Counted from the stretch's first letter, positions 39,086 to 48,817 are shown. The stretch is DNA of 64,000 nt from Eutrophovita brisbanensis (GCA_038147395.1 JAYQTM010000001.1:496001-560000); one strand, 5' to 3'. Numbers and translations: made by a program. The notes: generated by a model from the sequence alone, not told the origin.

Positions 39086-39816
39086 ATGATACTGACTGTT
39101 GATATTGGAAACACCCAGATCAAATGGGCTGTGTTCGCTTCCGGAAAATTTAGCCTTTTCGGGCGTTGTCCATTATCGAGCGTCAAAAAGCTCCCCTTAT
39201 ACTGGAAAGACCTGCCGAATCCAGAAAAAATTGTGGTTTCAAATGTCGCGGGTGAAGTCGCGGCGGAGGCCATTGGGGCTGCGGTAACAAATTGGGACAT
39301 TAATCCGTACTGGGTAGAATCGCAGCCACTGCAATGTGGCGTCACCAATTCATATGATGATCCTCGTCAGTTAGGCTCGGATCGCTGGGCGATGTTAATT
39401 GGCGCGCATTCTCTTGGAATGGGAATGTTGTTGTTGTGTGTGCGGGGACGGCGACGACAATTCATGGACTTACCGCGGATGGAAAGTTTCTTGGCGGGCT
39501 GATTATTCCCGGATACGAGCTCATGCATCAGTCGTTAGGTAAAAATGCTGATTTATTGCAGAGTGATGAGGGTATCGTTACTGTGTTACCACGTTCAACA
39601 CAAGCGGCAATTACGTCGGGTATCGTTAAGGCAACGTGTACAACAATTGATTCGTTTTGTGACGACATGGCCCGATCCGGACACGAACCGGATAAGATTA
39701 TTTTAAGTGGGGGCGCTGCAGAAAAATTTTCTGAAAGCTTATCGCTGCCAGTTGTCGTTGAAGACCACTTGGTTATGAAAGGATTACTAGAGATTTCACG
39801 TGACATCACGGGCTAA
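39086..39816 (+). CDS. coaX: Type III pantothenate kinase (apparent frameshift)
   Basis: First step of coenzyme A synthesis. Frame one (39086-39502) reads MILTVDIGNTQIKWAVF, a phosphate-binding start typical of CoaX, and RQLGSDRWAMLIGAHSLG. Frame two (to 39816) continues NGNVVVVCAGTATTIHGLTA, then GKFLGGLIIPGYELMHQSL and DKIILSGGAAEKF. Inserting one base near 39416-39424 joins them into a normal protein of about 243 residues. The first frame runs on only in nonsense sequence. ATG at 39086 is chosen because the conserved fold starts there. Confidence 0.88.
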
Positions 39817-39858
39817 ATTTTTTATGACGTGTTTTTTAACTAGGTGCTCTAATGATTT

Positions 39859-40267
39859 ATGGCGAAGTCGATAAGTTTTTTGTTGATCGTCGCTAATCTA
39901 TGCATTGGCGGCTACGTGTTTTATCTCGAGCCCCGATTGCAGATCGATTATGGCCCAGAGGCCAATCAAATTAATCCTGATTACATCGAGATAATCAAGA
40001 CTTCCATAAGCACCCAAACTGAATCGAGAGTGTTACCGTGTCACATCAGGCCAGATTCCTGATCTAGACCGTGAACGCATAAATGATCTTGCATTGGCGT
40101 TTAATTATTCGGCCGAGTGGTTCGATGAATCCGATGGATTAATGCTTTTGGTGAAGCGTAACGTGGCAGCACAAGATAGTTTTGAAGAGACATCATTCCC
40201 TCGCGAGCTCGCAGAGGTGATGACATCGGTCACTTGTCCGCCAGAGCCTCCCGTTTTAGATCAATGA
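39859..40267 (+). CDS. Small membrane-anchored protein after coaX, SPOR-like position (apparent frameshift)
   Basis: Frame one (39859-40062) gives a short N-terminus with one membrane segment (ISFLLIVANLCIGGYVFYLE) and then a soluble start. A second frame, one base over and open from about 40010 to the TGA at 40265-40267, continues ECYRVTSGQIPDLDRERIND and ends PPEPPVLDQ. Removing one base between about 40010 and 40045 gives one protein of about 135 residues. In Pseudomonas and relatives, birA-coaX is followed by a small SPOR-type membrane protein. The position and the YRVTSG segment fit, but the domain call is tentative. Confidence 0.6.
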
Positions 40268-40275
40268 GAGTGTAT

Positions 40276-41878
40276 CTAAACGGGATCTATATTCATTGCC
40301 GCAGCGATTAATTCTTTCGTGTAATTGCTCGAGGGTGTTTCAAACAGCGTCTGTGTCTCACCTTGCTCGACTACTTGCCCATTTTTCATGACGATGACTC
40401 GGTGAGATAGCGCTTTGATCACACTTAAATCGTGACTGATGAAAAGATAAGACATCGAATATTTGTCTTGTAAGCGTCTGAGTAACGCAATAATTTGTGA
40501 CTGAATCGAAAGATCTAGTGCTGAGGTGGGTTCGTCCAAGATGATTAATTTTGGTCTGACCGCAAATGCCCTTGCGATCGATATTCGTTGTCTCTGTCCC
40601 CCAGAGAATTCATGAGGATATCGATCGCGACTATCGCGAGCGAGTCCGACGTCATCTAACGCTTGGTCGATGATTTTGTTTAGTTCGTTCGTCGATCTTG
40701 CTAATCCGTGAAGAGTTACTCCTTCGCCAATTATCTGCGATACCGTCATGCGAGGACTCAAGCTGCCGAAGGGGTCTTGGAACACAATTTGTAGGTGTTT
40801 TCGGTGAGGCCGTAATTCCTTTTGCGATAGTGTGTCGATTCGATCGCTGAGTAGTTGGATCTCTCCAGTGCTATCGACCAGTCTGACGCAGGCCGCGCCG
40901 AGAGAGCTTTTCCCCGATCCGCTTTCTCCAACGACACCTAATGTTTCCCCTTCGTGCAACGTGAAGCTCACATTATCAACGGCCTTCACAAAGCCATGAG
41001 TTCTTCGAAGAAGACCTTTTTTTATGGGATACCAGACACGAAGGTCGCTCACGCTTAAGAGTGACACGACTGTCAGCTTTTAATGGCATCGCGCTGCCTG
41101 ATGGCTTCGAGCCAATGAGCATTTTCGTGTAGTCGTGACGAGGCGCATCAAAAGTTTGAGGGATTGGCCCAGACTCTACAATTTTGCCGCTTTGCATGAC
41201 ATAAACTTTTGATGCAATTTTAGAAACGACCCTCAAGTCGTGCGTTATCAGAAGTATCGCCATTCCTAAACGCTTCTGTATGTCCTTGAGTAATTGCAGT
41301 AATTGTGCTTGGACAGTGACATCAACTGCTGTTGTTGGCTCATCAGCAATGAGTAGATCAGGATCATTTGCTAGAGCCATTGCTATCATCACCCGTTGAC
41401 GTTGTCCCCCAGATAATTGATGTGGAAAGTAATTCAATCGGCCCCTTGGGTCTGGAATGTTGACTAACTCAAGTAGTTCTATTACCCGGCTCCTACATTT
41501 TTGTTTGGTAAGCCCTTTATGAAGGAATAATACCTCGCTGATTTGTTTTTCTATGGTGTGTAAAGGATTGAGAGAGGTCATGGGCTCTTGAAAAATCATG
41601 GAAATTCGATTTCCACGAATTCGACGAATCGTTTCTTTATCCGCTCCAATTAGCTCTGTATTCGAGAAGCGAATCGAGCTCGTCTTTGAGTGCCGCGCTA
41701 GGGGGTAAGGCAATAATTGAAGCACCGAAAGTGCGGTGACAGACTTGCCTGAGCCACTCTCACCAATAAGAGCGACAGTTTCTCCTCTGTCTATACTCAG
41801 TGATATATCTTCGACAACGGTCTTCTTCTTTTCATCACGACCGAAGGACACACTGAGATTTTTAATGTCTAGCAACAT
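40276..41878 (-). CDS. yejF: Oligopeptide ABC importer, double ATPase YejF (apparent frameshift or split)
   Basis: ATPase of the YejABEF peptide importer. YejF normally carries two ABC domains in one chain of about 530 residues. Here the first domain (ATG at 41878; Walker A GESGSGKSVTA, signature LSGGQRQRV, ISMIFQEP) is in one frame to about 41060. The second (Walker A GESGSGKSSLG, FSGGQRQRI) starts in another frame at a GTG at 41067 and ends at 40276. The first frame overruns the second by about 90 bp with sequence unlike an ABC protein. Removing one base near 41064 restores YejF. Two separate ATPase genes is the alternative. Confidence 0.85.
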
Positions 41879-41921
41879 GATAAGCGTGTCCTGAAACTGA
41901 GGGGATGTCGTTTTCGGATCC

Positions 41922-42947
41922 TCATGTGAACAATTTCCTTGGGTCGAATGCATCTCTCACAGCCTCGCCGATAAAGATGAGCAGGCTTAGCATCAGCGCG
42001 ATCACGAAAAAACCAGTTAGAGCAAGCCAGGGCGCCTGGAGGTTTGCCTTACCTTGGGCCAGTAACTCGCCCAGAGAAGCTGACCCTGCGGGCAACCCTA
42101 TCCCAAGAAAATCGAGAGAGGTCAACACGGTAACGGATCCCGCAAGCGTGAACGGCATGAATGCCATGGTCGCAACGAGAGCGTTTGGTAGTACGTGTTT
42201 GAGAATAATTTTCGTGTTTCCCAATCCTAACGCTCGAGCAGCTTTGACGTAGTCGAAATTCCTAGCTCGCAAAAACTCTGCGCGAACGACGCCAACGAAA
42301 CCCATCCAGCTAAATAACAACAACAATCCTAGGAGCCACCAGAAATTCGGTTCTATGATGCTCGTCAGAATGATTAACAGATACAAGGTTGGCATTCCCG
42401 ACCAAATCTCAATGAATCTTTGACCGACCAAATCTACCCACCCACCAAAATATCCTTGAAGAGCTCCCGCGAAGACGCCAATGATCGCGCTCACAACTGT
42501 GAGAGAAAAGCCAAAGAGCACTGATATCCTGAATCCGTATATCACGCGCGCAAGAACGTCTCGTGCTTGATCGTCAGTGCCCAGGATGTGTTCACTATCC
42601 GGTGGGGAGGGGGCGGGCATCGGAAGGTCCCAAGATACCGTTTGGTGGTTGAATGGCACCAGTGGATTTAGAATCCAACCGGAGGATTCGATCTTCTCCA
42701 CGATGTAGGGGTCGGTGTAGTCTGTTTCTGTCTCGAATGTGCCGCCGAACGTGGTTTCTTCGTACTGTTTAAAGATAGGAAAGAAAATCTCACCTTTATA
42801 GGAAACCACGATAGGCTTGTCGTTGGCTATAAACTCTGCTGGCAGAGTAAATAACATTAAGATCGCGAAGATCCAAAAGGATATCCAGCCACGTTTGTTA
42901 TTTTTAAAATTTTGTAGCCTTCGGCTTGTGATCGGATTAAGCGTCAT
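41922..42947 (-). CDS. yejE: Peptide ABC transporter permease YejE
   Basis: Inner-membrane permease of the Yej importer, 341 residues. It has the long N-terminal periplasmic region of this subfamily (ITSRRLQNFKNNKRGWISFW, then EETTFGGTFETETDYTDPYI). Several membrane segments follow, and the ATPase-contact EAA loop reads ARALGLGNTKIILKHVLPNA. It lies between yejB (19-bp gap) and yejF (43-bp gap to the ATG chosen). Confidence 0.95.
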   Translation of the reverse strand: MTLNPITSRRLQNFKNNKRGWISFWIFAILMLFTLPAEFIANDKPIVVSYKGEIFFPIFKQYEETTFGGTFETETDYTDPYIVEKIESSGWILNPLVPFNHQTVSWDLPMPAPSPPDSEHILGTDDQARDVLARVIYGFRISVLFGFSLTVVSAIIGVFAGALQGYFGGWVDLVGQRFIEIWSGMPTLYLLIILTSIIEPNFWWLLGLLLLFSWMGFVGVVRAEFLRARNFDYVKAARALGLGNTKIILKHVLPNALVATMAFMPFTLAGSVTVLTSLDFLGIGLPAGSASLGELLAQGKANLQAPWLALTGFFVIALMLSLLIFIGEAVRDAFDPRKLFT

Positions 42948-42966
42948 TTTGAGTTATCGACGTCGT

Positions 42967-44088
42967 TTAGTTTTGACTTTCAAAATCAATTCGAGGATCG
43001 ATGATCATGTACATGACGTCACCAATGAGGTTCATGACAAGACCCAAGAGCGAGAAAAAAAAGAGTGAGCCGAACATCAGGGGATAGTCTCGACTAAAAG
43101 CCGCTTCAAACCCGAGCAAGCCGAGACCATCTAACGAAAAGATGATTTCGATGAGTAGCGATCCCGTAAACAATATTCCAATTAAAGCTGACGGAAATCC
43201 AGCGATCACGATCAACATCGCATTACGAAACACATGACCATACAGAACCTTATTATCTGTGAGTCCTTTCGCTCTTGCTGTCAGGACGTATTGTTGATTG
43301 ATTTGATCAATGAATGAGTTCTTAGTCAGCATCGTTAAGCCGGCGAAGCCACCGATCACCATGGAGATGACTGGCAGGGCAAGGTGCCAGAAATAATCTG
43401 AAACGCAATGCAGATTGGTTGCGCAAGTTAGAACCGAGTAACTGAGAAACTCTTCAGACTGAAGACCTCGAAGAGGAAACCAATCTAGATAACTGCCTCC
43501 AGCGAACAGGACCATCAAGAATACCGCGAATAAAAACCCGGGGATCGCAGTGCCTATCACAATTGCAAAACTCGTCATGAGATCGAATTGGCTTCCGTCA
43601 GAGATGGCTTTTCGTATTCCAAGGGGAACTGATATCAGGTACACGATCAATGTTGTCCATAGTCCGAGAGAAATGGAAACGGGTAGTTTCTCTAGCACTA
43701 GATCAACGACATCGGTGTCTCGATAAAAACTTTTGCCGAAATCAAACACCACGTAATCCGAGAGCATTTTGAAAAAACGTTCGTGCATGGGCTTATCAAA
43801 ACCAAAGCGTTGCTCGAGCTCCTGGATAAACTCGGGATCTAGGCCTTGCGCACCTCTATATCGGCTCGGCTCATTGATGCTGGTACTTTGTGAGGGCGCG
43901 GCAATGGTTTCCGTACCACCGCTTTTTGTTACGCGTTCTGTTATGGCATTTCCGTGTCCTGAGAGTTGTGCTATTGCTTGCTCTACAGGACCGCCCGGCG
44001 CGGCTTGAATAACCAGAAAATTGGTTAGCATGATCCCGAGTAGGGTGGGGATTATGAGTAACAGTCGTCGAAGGATGTATGAAGTCAA
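42967..44088 (-). CDS. yejB: Peptide ABC transporter permease YejB
   Basis: Inner-membrane permease of the Yej importer, about 373 residues. The start is TTG at 44088, preceded by a strong GGAGGAGG. The TTG overlaps the yejA stop as TTGA, giving tight coupling; the ATG-like longer frame to 44115 lies inside yejA. SYILRRLLLIIPTLLGIML opens the first membrane segment and ARAKGLTDNKVLYGHVFRNA is the EAA loop. A large periplasmic insert (about 30-95) is typical of YejB. Confidence 0.94.
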   Translation of the reverse strand: MTSYILRRLLLIIPTLLGIMLTNFLVIQAAPGGPVEQAIAQLSGHGNAITERVTKSGGTETIAAPSQSTSINEPSRYRGAQGLDPEFIQELEQRFGFDKPMHERFFKMLSDYVVFDFGKSFYRDTDVVDLVLEKLPVSISLGLWTTLIVYLISVPLGIRKAISDGSQFDLMTSFAIVIGTAIPGFLFAVFLMVLFAGGSYLDWFPLRGLQSEEFLSYSVLTCATNLHCVSDYFWHLALPVISMVIGGFAGLTMLTKNSFIDQINQQYVLTARAKGLTDNKVLYGHVFRNAMLIVIAGFPSALIGILFTGSLLIEIIFSLDGLGLLGFEAAFSRDYPLMFGSLFFFSLLGLVMNLIGDVMYMIIDPRIDFESQN

Positions 44089-46001
44089 ACTTGCCTCCTC
44101 CAGCGCCTGATCCAAATCAGTGCCGTTAATAGCGCAAGTCCGATGAGGAGGGTTGTCGAATTGAACGAATCAGAGTCACCATCATCTTGGCTTGCACTAG
44201 AAATACGATTGTTCTCTAACGCTTGAGATTTTTCATCGTCAAACCACCAGTATGTTGTCGATGTGCCGGATTTTGGAGTGATCGCCGGCATGCTGAATTT
44301 ATCCCAATAAAGAATCCTTTGTGAGCGAAGGTGCCACTGTGGAATCACGTAATGTCCGTGAAGTAACACGCGATCCAGAGCTCGTGTGTGCGCAACGAGG
44401 TCTTCTCTTGTTTTCGCTCGAATTAACCCCTCAATCAATGCATCGATGACAGGGTTCTTGACACCTGCATAATTACTGGCCGCTGGCGAGTCTGCTGCCG
44501 ATGATGACCACTGTCCTAGTTGTTCATTCCCTGGGGACTCTGAAGATCCCCAGCCAGAGACAATCATATCGAAGTCAAAGCTTCTGATCCGGTTCACGTA
44601 TTGGGACTGGTCGACCCGTCTTACGTTGGCTTGAATTCCGAGCTTTGAAAGATTTCTCACAAATGGAAGCACGATTCTCTCGAAACCCTCGCTGTATAAG
44701 AGGATCTCGAATATGAAAGGCTCGCCTGTTACCGTATTTGTGAGCCGCATATCCCGAACAGTCCATCCTGCCTGTTGCAGTAATGTCCTTGATTTTTCTA
44801 GATTGGCGCGAGGCCAACCTTCACCATCGGTTACAGGTGATTTAAATGCTGTTTGAAACAGTTTTGAGGGGAGTTGATCGCGAAATGGCGTCAAGATCGC
44901 AATCTCACGCTCAGATGGGAGATCGTTGGAAGCTAGGTCGGAATTTGAGAAAAAACTGTTGGTTCTGGTGTATTGCCCGAAGAATAAATTTTTGTTAGTC
45001 CACTCAAAATCAAACGCGTACGACAGTGCCTCACGCACGAGAACATCTTCGAAAACAGGCCGCCGTGTGTTGTATACAAAGGCCTGCATTCCCGTCGGGT
45101 TGTGGTGTCTGATGTTGACCTTCTTGAGCAGCCCAGATGTTACTGCAGGAGTATCGTAATCCAGAGCCCAAGCTTTAGCTTGGTTTTCCTCTCGATAGTC
45201 AATGTCACCAGATTTTATGGCCTCTCTGACTACGGTTTCATCTCTGTAGTAATCCACTCGAATCTCGTCAAAATTATTTTGTCCAACGTTTACCGGAAGA
45301 CTATTTCCCCAATAATTATCGACGCGTTCCAAAATAATAAATCGGCCCGGCTCAAACGTTTTGATCTTGTAAGGCCCACTATTTAAAGGGGGCTCTAATG
45401 TCGTTTTGGTAAAGTCTCGATTTTCCCAGTAGTGCTTTGGAAGTATTGGCATTTGTCCCACGATCAGTGGGAGTTCTCGATTACTTTTGTCTGAAAATTC
45501 GAACAACACGACATCTTTGTCAACTTTTCTCGCAGAGCTGACTCCACCGTAGTAGAACCGATAGAAGGGGTGACCCTTTTCTTTGAGCGTGTTTAGTGAC
45601 CAGATAACATCTTCAACGCTAATCGGAACACCATCATGCCAACGCGCGGATCCTCGGATCTTGAATTTAGCCCAGCTGCGGTCAGTTGGGACTTCCACGC
45701 TTTCGGCGATTAGGCCGTAGGCACTAAAAGGTTCGTCCGCGCTTGTCTTAAGCAGTGTCTCGACAGAGGCCCCAACCCCAGAATTTCCTTTTGGAATGTA
45801 TGGGTTGAAGCTGTCGAATGTGCCAACAGAGGCCAGTTTGAGTGTTCCGCCTTTTGGAGCGTGTGGATTCACATAATCGAAGTGATCAAAATCTGGCAGG
45901 TACTTCGGGGAACCGTGCATCGCGATCGCGTGGGTTCCAGCTGCACCACAAATCGACGCGTATAAGGATAAAAGTGCCGATATTGCAATGGTGAATTTCA
46001 T
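44085..46001 (-). CDS. yejA: Peptide-binding protein YejA with C-terminal membrane anchor
   Basis: Periplasmic solute-binding protein of the Yej importer, family 5, which in E. coli and relatives takes up oligopeptides and microcin C-like compounds. A signal peptide (MKFTIAISALLSLYASICGA) is followed by HAIAMHGSPKYLPDF, then PHAPKGGTLKLASVGTFDSF and WHDGVPISVEDVIWSL. The 638-residue length is slightly above usual because of an odd end. After a Ser/Asp-rich linker (SSASQDDGDSDSFNS) comes a hydrophobic segment (LLIGLALLTALIW) and a basic tail (IRRWRRQV). This looks like a membrane anchor or sorting tail. First gene of yejABEF. Confidence 0.94.
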   Translation of the reverse strand: MKFTIAISALLSLYASICGAAGTHAIAMHGSPKYLPDFDHFDYVNPHAPKGGTLKLASVGTFDSFNPYIPKGNSGVGASVETLLKTSADEPFSAYGLIAESVEVPTDRSWAKFKIRGSARWHDGVPISVEDVIWSLNTLKEKGHPFYRFYYGGVSSARKVDKDVVLFEFSDKSNRELPLIVGQMPILPKHYWENRDFTKTTLEPPLNSGPYKIKTFEPGRFIILERVDNYWGNSLPVNVGQNNFDEIRVDYYRDETVVREAIKSGDIDYREENQAKAWALDYDTPAVTSGLLKKVNIRHHNPTGMQAFVYNTRRPVFEDVLVREALSYAFDFEWTNKNLFFGQYTRTNSFFSNSDLASNDLPSEREIAILTPFRDQLPSKLFQTAFKSPVTDGEGWPRANLEKSRTLLQQAGWTVRDMRLTNTVTGEPFIFEILLYSEGFERIVLPFVRNLSKLGIQANVRRVDQSQYVNRIRSFDFDMIVSGWGSSESPGNEQLGQWSSSAADSPAASNYAGVKNPVIDALIEGLIRAKTREDLVAHTRALDRVLLHGHYVIPQWHLRSQRILYWDKFSMPAITPKSGTSTTYWWFDDEKSQALENNRISSASQDDGDSDSFNSTTLLIGLALLTALIWIRRWRRQV

Positions 46002-46004
46002 GGG

Positions 46005-46493
46005 TCACTTTCCGACGATGCGCCTTGCAATCTCCGTCGTGGAAACATTGTATTCGAAAGGAATAGAGACGGTTCGCCCCCCCCAACTGGCTACCTCAGT
46101 TGAACCAACAATATTTTCGATTTCCCAGTCCCCGCCTTTCACAAGGATGTCAGGTTTCACTATTTTGATTAACTCGATCGGCGTATCGTGTTCAAAAGGA
46201 ACAACGTAGTCCACGCACTCGAGTGCTGCCAAGACAATCATTCTGTCCATTAATTTGTTGAAAGGACGATTATCCCCTTTGCCAAGACGTTTTACCGAAT
46301 CGTCTGAATTCACCCCCACAAATAGCGAGCGACCCATTGTTTTAGCTTGTTCAAGGTATGTGACATGTCCGGCGTGTAGTAGGTCGAATACTCCGTTTGT
46401 AAACACCACGGGACGACCGTTCGCACTCGCAGCCGACCTCAACTCATCGACGTTGAGTATTTTTCGTTTAAGGGGCTTTGTTTGGATGTCCAT
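46005..46493 (-). CDS. rfaE2: D-glycero-beta-D-manno-heptose 1-phosphate adenylyltransferase
   Basis: Transfers AMP from ATP to heptose-1-phosphate to make ADP-heptose for LPS inner core. The 162-residue protein corresponds to the C-terminal half of E. coli HldE. The nucleotidyltransferase motif is VVFTNGVFDLLHAGHVTYL (HxGH) near residue 30-48, with KGGDWEIENIVG and the terminal EYNVSTTEIARRI (STT). The kinase half is not in this window. It is 3 bp upstream of yejA on the same strand, so it may share a transcript. A phosphosugar isomerase-type gene (diaA/gmhA family) lies 0.7 kb away. Confidence 0.94.
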   Translation of the reverse strand: MDIQTKPLKRKILNVDELRSAASANGRPVVFTNGVFDLLHAGHVTYLEQAKTMGRSLFVGVNSDDSVKRLGKGDNRPFNKLMDRMIVLAALECVDYVVPFEHDTPIELIKIVKPDILVKGGDWEIENIVGSTEVASWGGRTVSIPFEYNVSTTEIARRIVGK

Positions 46494-46629
46494 CGCAACA
46501 GTTGATACCCCCCAAGTGGATTAAGTTCCTGTGATTATGGAGACGAACGAATGTTACCCTGACGCCCACGTCGACAAATGCCAAGCGTTGAGGCTAGTCT
46601 TTGCCAACATCACTTTTGGGGTGTATGCG

Positions 46630-47205
46630 TCAATCAACGTACTCAAAGATTTTTATTACTTTGACAACGTTTTTGACCGATGCCGCTATTTGAGCAGCGG
46701 TCTCACCTTCATCCCGAGCGACTAAACCCATGAGGTACACGGTTCCAAGCTCAACAGTTGTTTTTATTCTGATGGAGCGAACATCAGCATTTTTGGTAAG
46801 TAGCGCAACGACTTGACTTTTAATAGATGCGTCTTTCGCTGCCTCCTTAAACCCGCTAAGTTCTCCAACTGTGGTTTCGTCCTTGAAATCCCGCACACTC
46901 TGGGTTTCTAGAACCATCGTGATGAGATCGTCTTTAATATCTGCTGAAGTGACCTGACCAGTGAGTAGCACGACATGGTTGTATGCAGTTACCGTCACGT
47001 TGGTTTCCTTTGGGTACTTGTCCTTAATGCGGCTAGATAGCTTACTCACAATAACCCTGTCGTCTACTATCGTACCCGCGGTTCTTGGGTCCTCAGAAAC
47101 CATAGCAGCGCCTACGCCTGCAGAAACTACTGCCGGACCGAGACAACCTTGCAGTGACACATAAGTAATCCCTAGCGCTAGCAGATAGAGGGTTTTCTTG
47201 ATCAT
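46630..47205 (-). CDS. dolP: BON-domain outer-membrane lipoprotein (DolP/YraP-like)
   Basis: A lipoprotein of 191 residues. The signal peptide ends in a lipobox YVSLQGC with lipidated Cys21. Two BON domains follow (from DDRVIVSKLSSRIKDKYPKE and from DASIKSQVVALLTKNADVRS), both with VYLMG/VVLLTG-type strands. DolP supports outer-membrane integrity and sits at division sites in E. coli. Its ATG overlaps the last base of the diaA stop, and the rsmI-diaA-dolP neighbourhood is the same as in E. coli, supporting the assignment. Confidence 0.9.
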   Translation of the reverse strand: MIKKTLYLLALGITYVSLQGCLGPAVVSAGVGAAMVSEDPRTAGTIVDDRVIVSKLSSRIKDKYPKETNVTVTAYNHVVLLTGQVTSADIKDDLITMVLETQSVRDFKDETTVGELSGFKEAAKDASIKSQVVALLTKNADVRSIRIKTTVELGTVYLMGLVARDEGETAAQIAASVKNVVKVIKIFEYVD

Positions 47206-47795
47206 TATTTATCTCCTAAAAGGACTGCGTCAATTCCATCACAGAAACAATGTAAACACAACAAGTGTACTTCTTGAATTCTTGCGGTTTTCTTACTCGG
47301 GACCGAAATCAGTGTGTCCTCAGGACGCAGCGTGGCGGAAAGGGCTCCACCACTTCCCCCAGTGAGACCGATGACTCTCATTTTTTTTTCTTGAGCGACA
47401 TTGACAGCATCTATGATATTTGCTGAGTTGCCACTAGTCGATATCGCCAGCAAAACGTCGCCTTCCTGACCGAGACCTTTGATCTGCTTTGAAAAAATTT
47501 GCGCAAAATCATAATCGTTACCAATCGACGTTAAAGTCGACGAGTCAGTAGTAAGTGCGAGAGCAGCCAGTGGGTGTCGTTCACGCTCAAAGCGGTTGAG
47601 TAGTTCGGCCGAGAAATGTTGCGCGTCCGCCGCAGATCCGCCATTGCCGCACGCCAAGATCTTATTCCCGCGTTGTAGGCTTGTCACCATTGTTTGGATC
47701 GCTTCGGCGATGCTCGCAACTAATGTTGCCTGCGCCTTTTTCTTTTCCTCGATGCTTTCGATAAAGTTTTGGGAAATCCTGCTCTGAATGTCCAT
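47205..47795 (-). CDS. diaA: SIS-domain protein, DiaA/GmhA-type
   Basis: A 196-residue sugar-isomerase-domain protein. Motifs are ILACGNGGSAADAQHFSAEL near residue 48, ALTTDSSTLTSIGNDYDF, VLLAISTSGNSANI and ARIQEVHLLCLHCFCDGID. DiaA promotes DnaA assembly at the origin, while the close paralogue GmhA isomerises sedoheptulose-7-phosphate for LPS. The place next to dolP and opposite rsmI argues for DiaA, but the nearby rfaE2 leaves GmhA possible, and some bacteria may use one protein for both. I use ATG at 47795; the frame is open to 47858, but those codons are unlike the family. Confidence 0.85.
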   Translation of the reverse strand: MDIQSRISQNFIESIEEKKKAQATLVASIAEAIQTMVTSLQRGNKILACGNGGSAADAQHFSAELLNRFERERHPLAALALTTDSSTLTSIGNDYDFAQIFSKQIKGLGQEGDVLLAISTSGNSANIIDAVNVAQEKKMRVIGLTGGSGGALSATLRPEDTLISVPSKKTARIQEVHLLCLHCFCDGIDAVLLGDK

Positions 47796-47941
47796 AAATT
47801 TTCTGCTGTCGCGTAAATCTTTACTGCGTTGATTGACCTCCAATTTTACCTGATGCACGGTACCCTTCGGAAGATAGTTTTTTGATTCGAGATTTACACG
47901 AAGCTTACACGTGCGTTACATTGAAGTCATTTGGCGTGTCC

Positions 47942-48817
47942 ATGGGTGATGAATTGAAAAACCAGCTATCAAAAGAGCCTGCGCTATATGTTGTGGCGAC
48001 TCCCATTGGAAACATGTCAGACATCACTATCAGGAGTGTTGATATTTTGAAGGGGGTAGATGTCGTCGCCGCGGAGGATACGCGAGTGACCAGAAAACTA
48101 CTCTCTAATCTGAACATTCGGACGAGGTTGATCTCTCACCGACAGCATAACGAGGGCGCATCATCAGATGGAATTCTTGATTTGCTAGCTTCTGGAAAGC
48201 GGGTCGCGCTGGTCTCTGACGCTGGAACTCCCGGAATTAGTGACCCTGGTGGGGTTTTAGTGAGTAAAGTGAGAGCTGCTGGCTACAAAGTGATCCCTGT
48301 CCCGGGAGTCAGCGCTGTTATCACATTGCTTTCGGTGGGTGGCGCGTCTAGACCGGATTTCAGGTTTGCGGGCTTCCTGCCGAGTAAGGCGAAGGAGAGA
48401 AGGGAGGTGTTGCAAAAGCTGAGTCATGATGAGGTGCCGGTGTGCGTTTTTGAAAGTCCACATAGGATCAGTGAAGCAATGGAAGATATATGTGACATGT
48501 TCGGTCCGAATTCGATTGTGGTTTTCGGAAGGGAGATGACAAAATTAAATGAAGAAATCATTTCCTTACCCGCGTCGAAAGCAGTTGACTGGGTAAGATC
48601 GGATGCCCACAAATCGAGGGGTGAATTCACCGTATTGATTATCCCAAATCTCAATGATTCGAAGCTAGGCGAGATTATCCCCGAGCACTTAACTCTTCTC
48701 AGAGAGTTGATAGATTGTTTGCCGTTGGGTAAAGCCGCATCCATAGTGGCTAAACACGGGGGGTACAATCGAAAGCGCGTCTATGAATTGGGTATAAAAA
48801 TGAAAGAGAGCAGATGA
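47942..48817 (+). CDS. rsmI: 16S rRNA (cytidine-1402-2'-O)-methyltransferase
   Basis: Methylates the ribose of C1402 in the decoding centre of 16S rRNA. It is a tetrapyrrole-methylase-fold protein of about 291 residues: ALYVVATPIGNMSDITIRSV near residue 13, VAAEDTRVTRKLLSNL, VALVSDAGTPGISDPG and VCVFESPHRISEAM. I choose ATG at 47942 because the family begins there; the frame is open upstream to 47882 without similarity. It is divergent from diaA, and its stop overlaps the pyrC ATG (ATGA). Confidence 0.95.
   Translation: MGDELKNQLSKEPALYVVATPIGNMSDITIRSVDILKGVDVVAAEDTRVTRKLLSNLNIRTRLISHRQHNEGASSDGILDLLASGKRVALVSDAGTPGISDPGGVLVSKVRAAGYKVIPVPGVSAVITLLSVGGASRPDFRFAGFLPSKAKERREVLQKLSHDEVPVCVFESPHRISEAMEDICDMFGPNSIVVFGREMTKLNEEIISLPASKAVDWVRSDAHKSRGEFTVLIIPNLNDSKLGEIIPEHLTLLRELIDCLPLGKAASIVAKHGGYNRKRVYELGIKMKESR

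Noticed and set aside
41905..42252. Plus-strand frame of 115 codons
   Set aside because: Antisense to yejE, which is a clear permease gene; no promoter or ribosome binding site.
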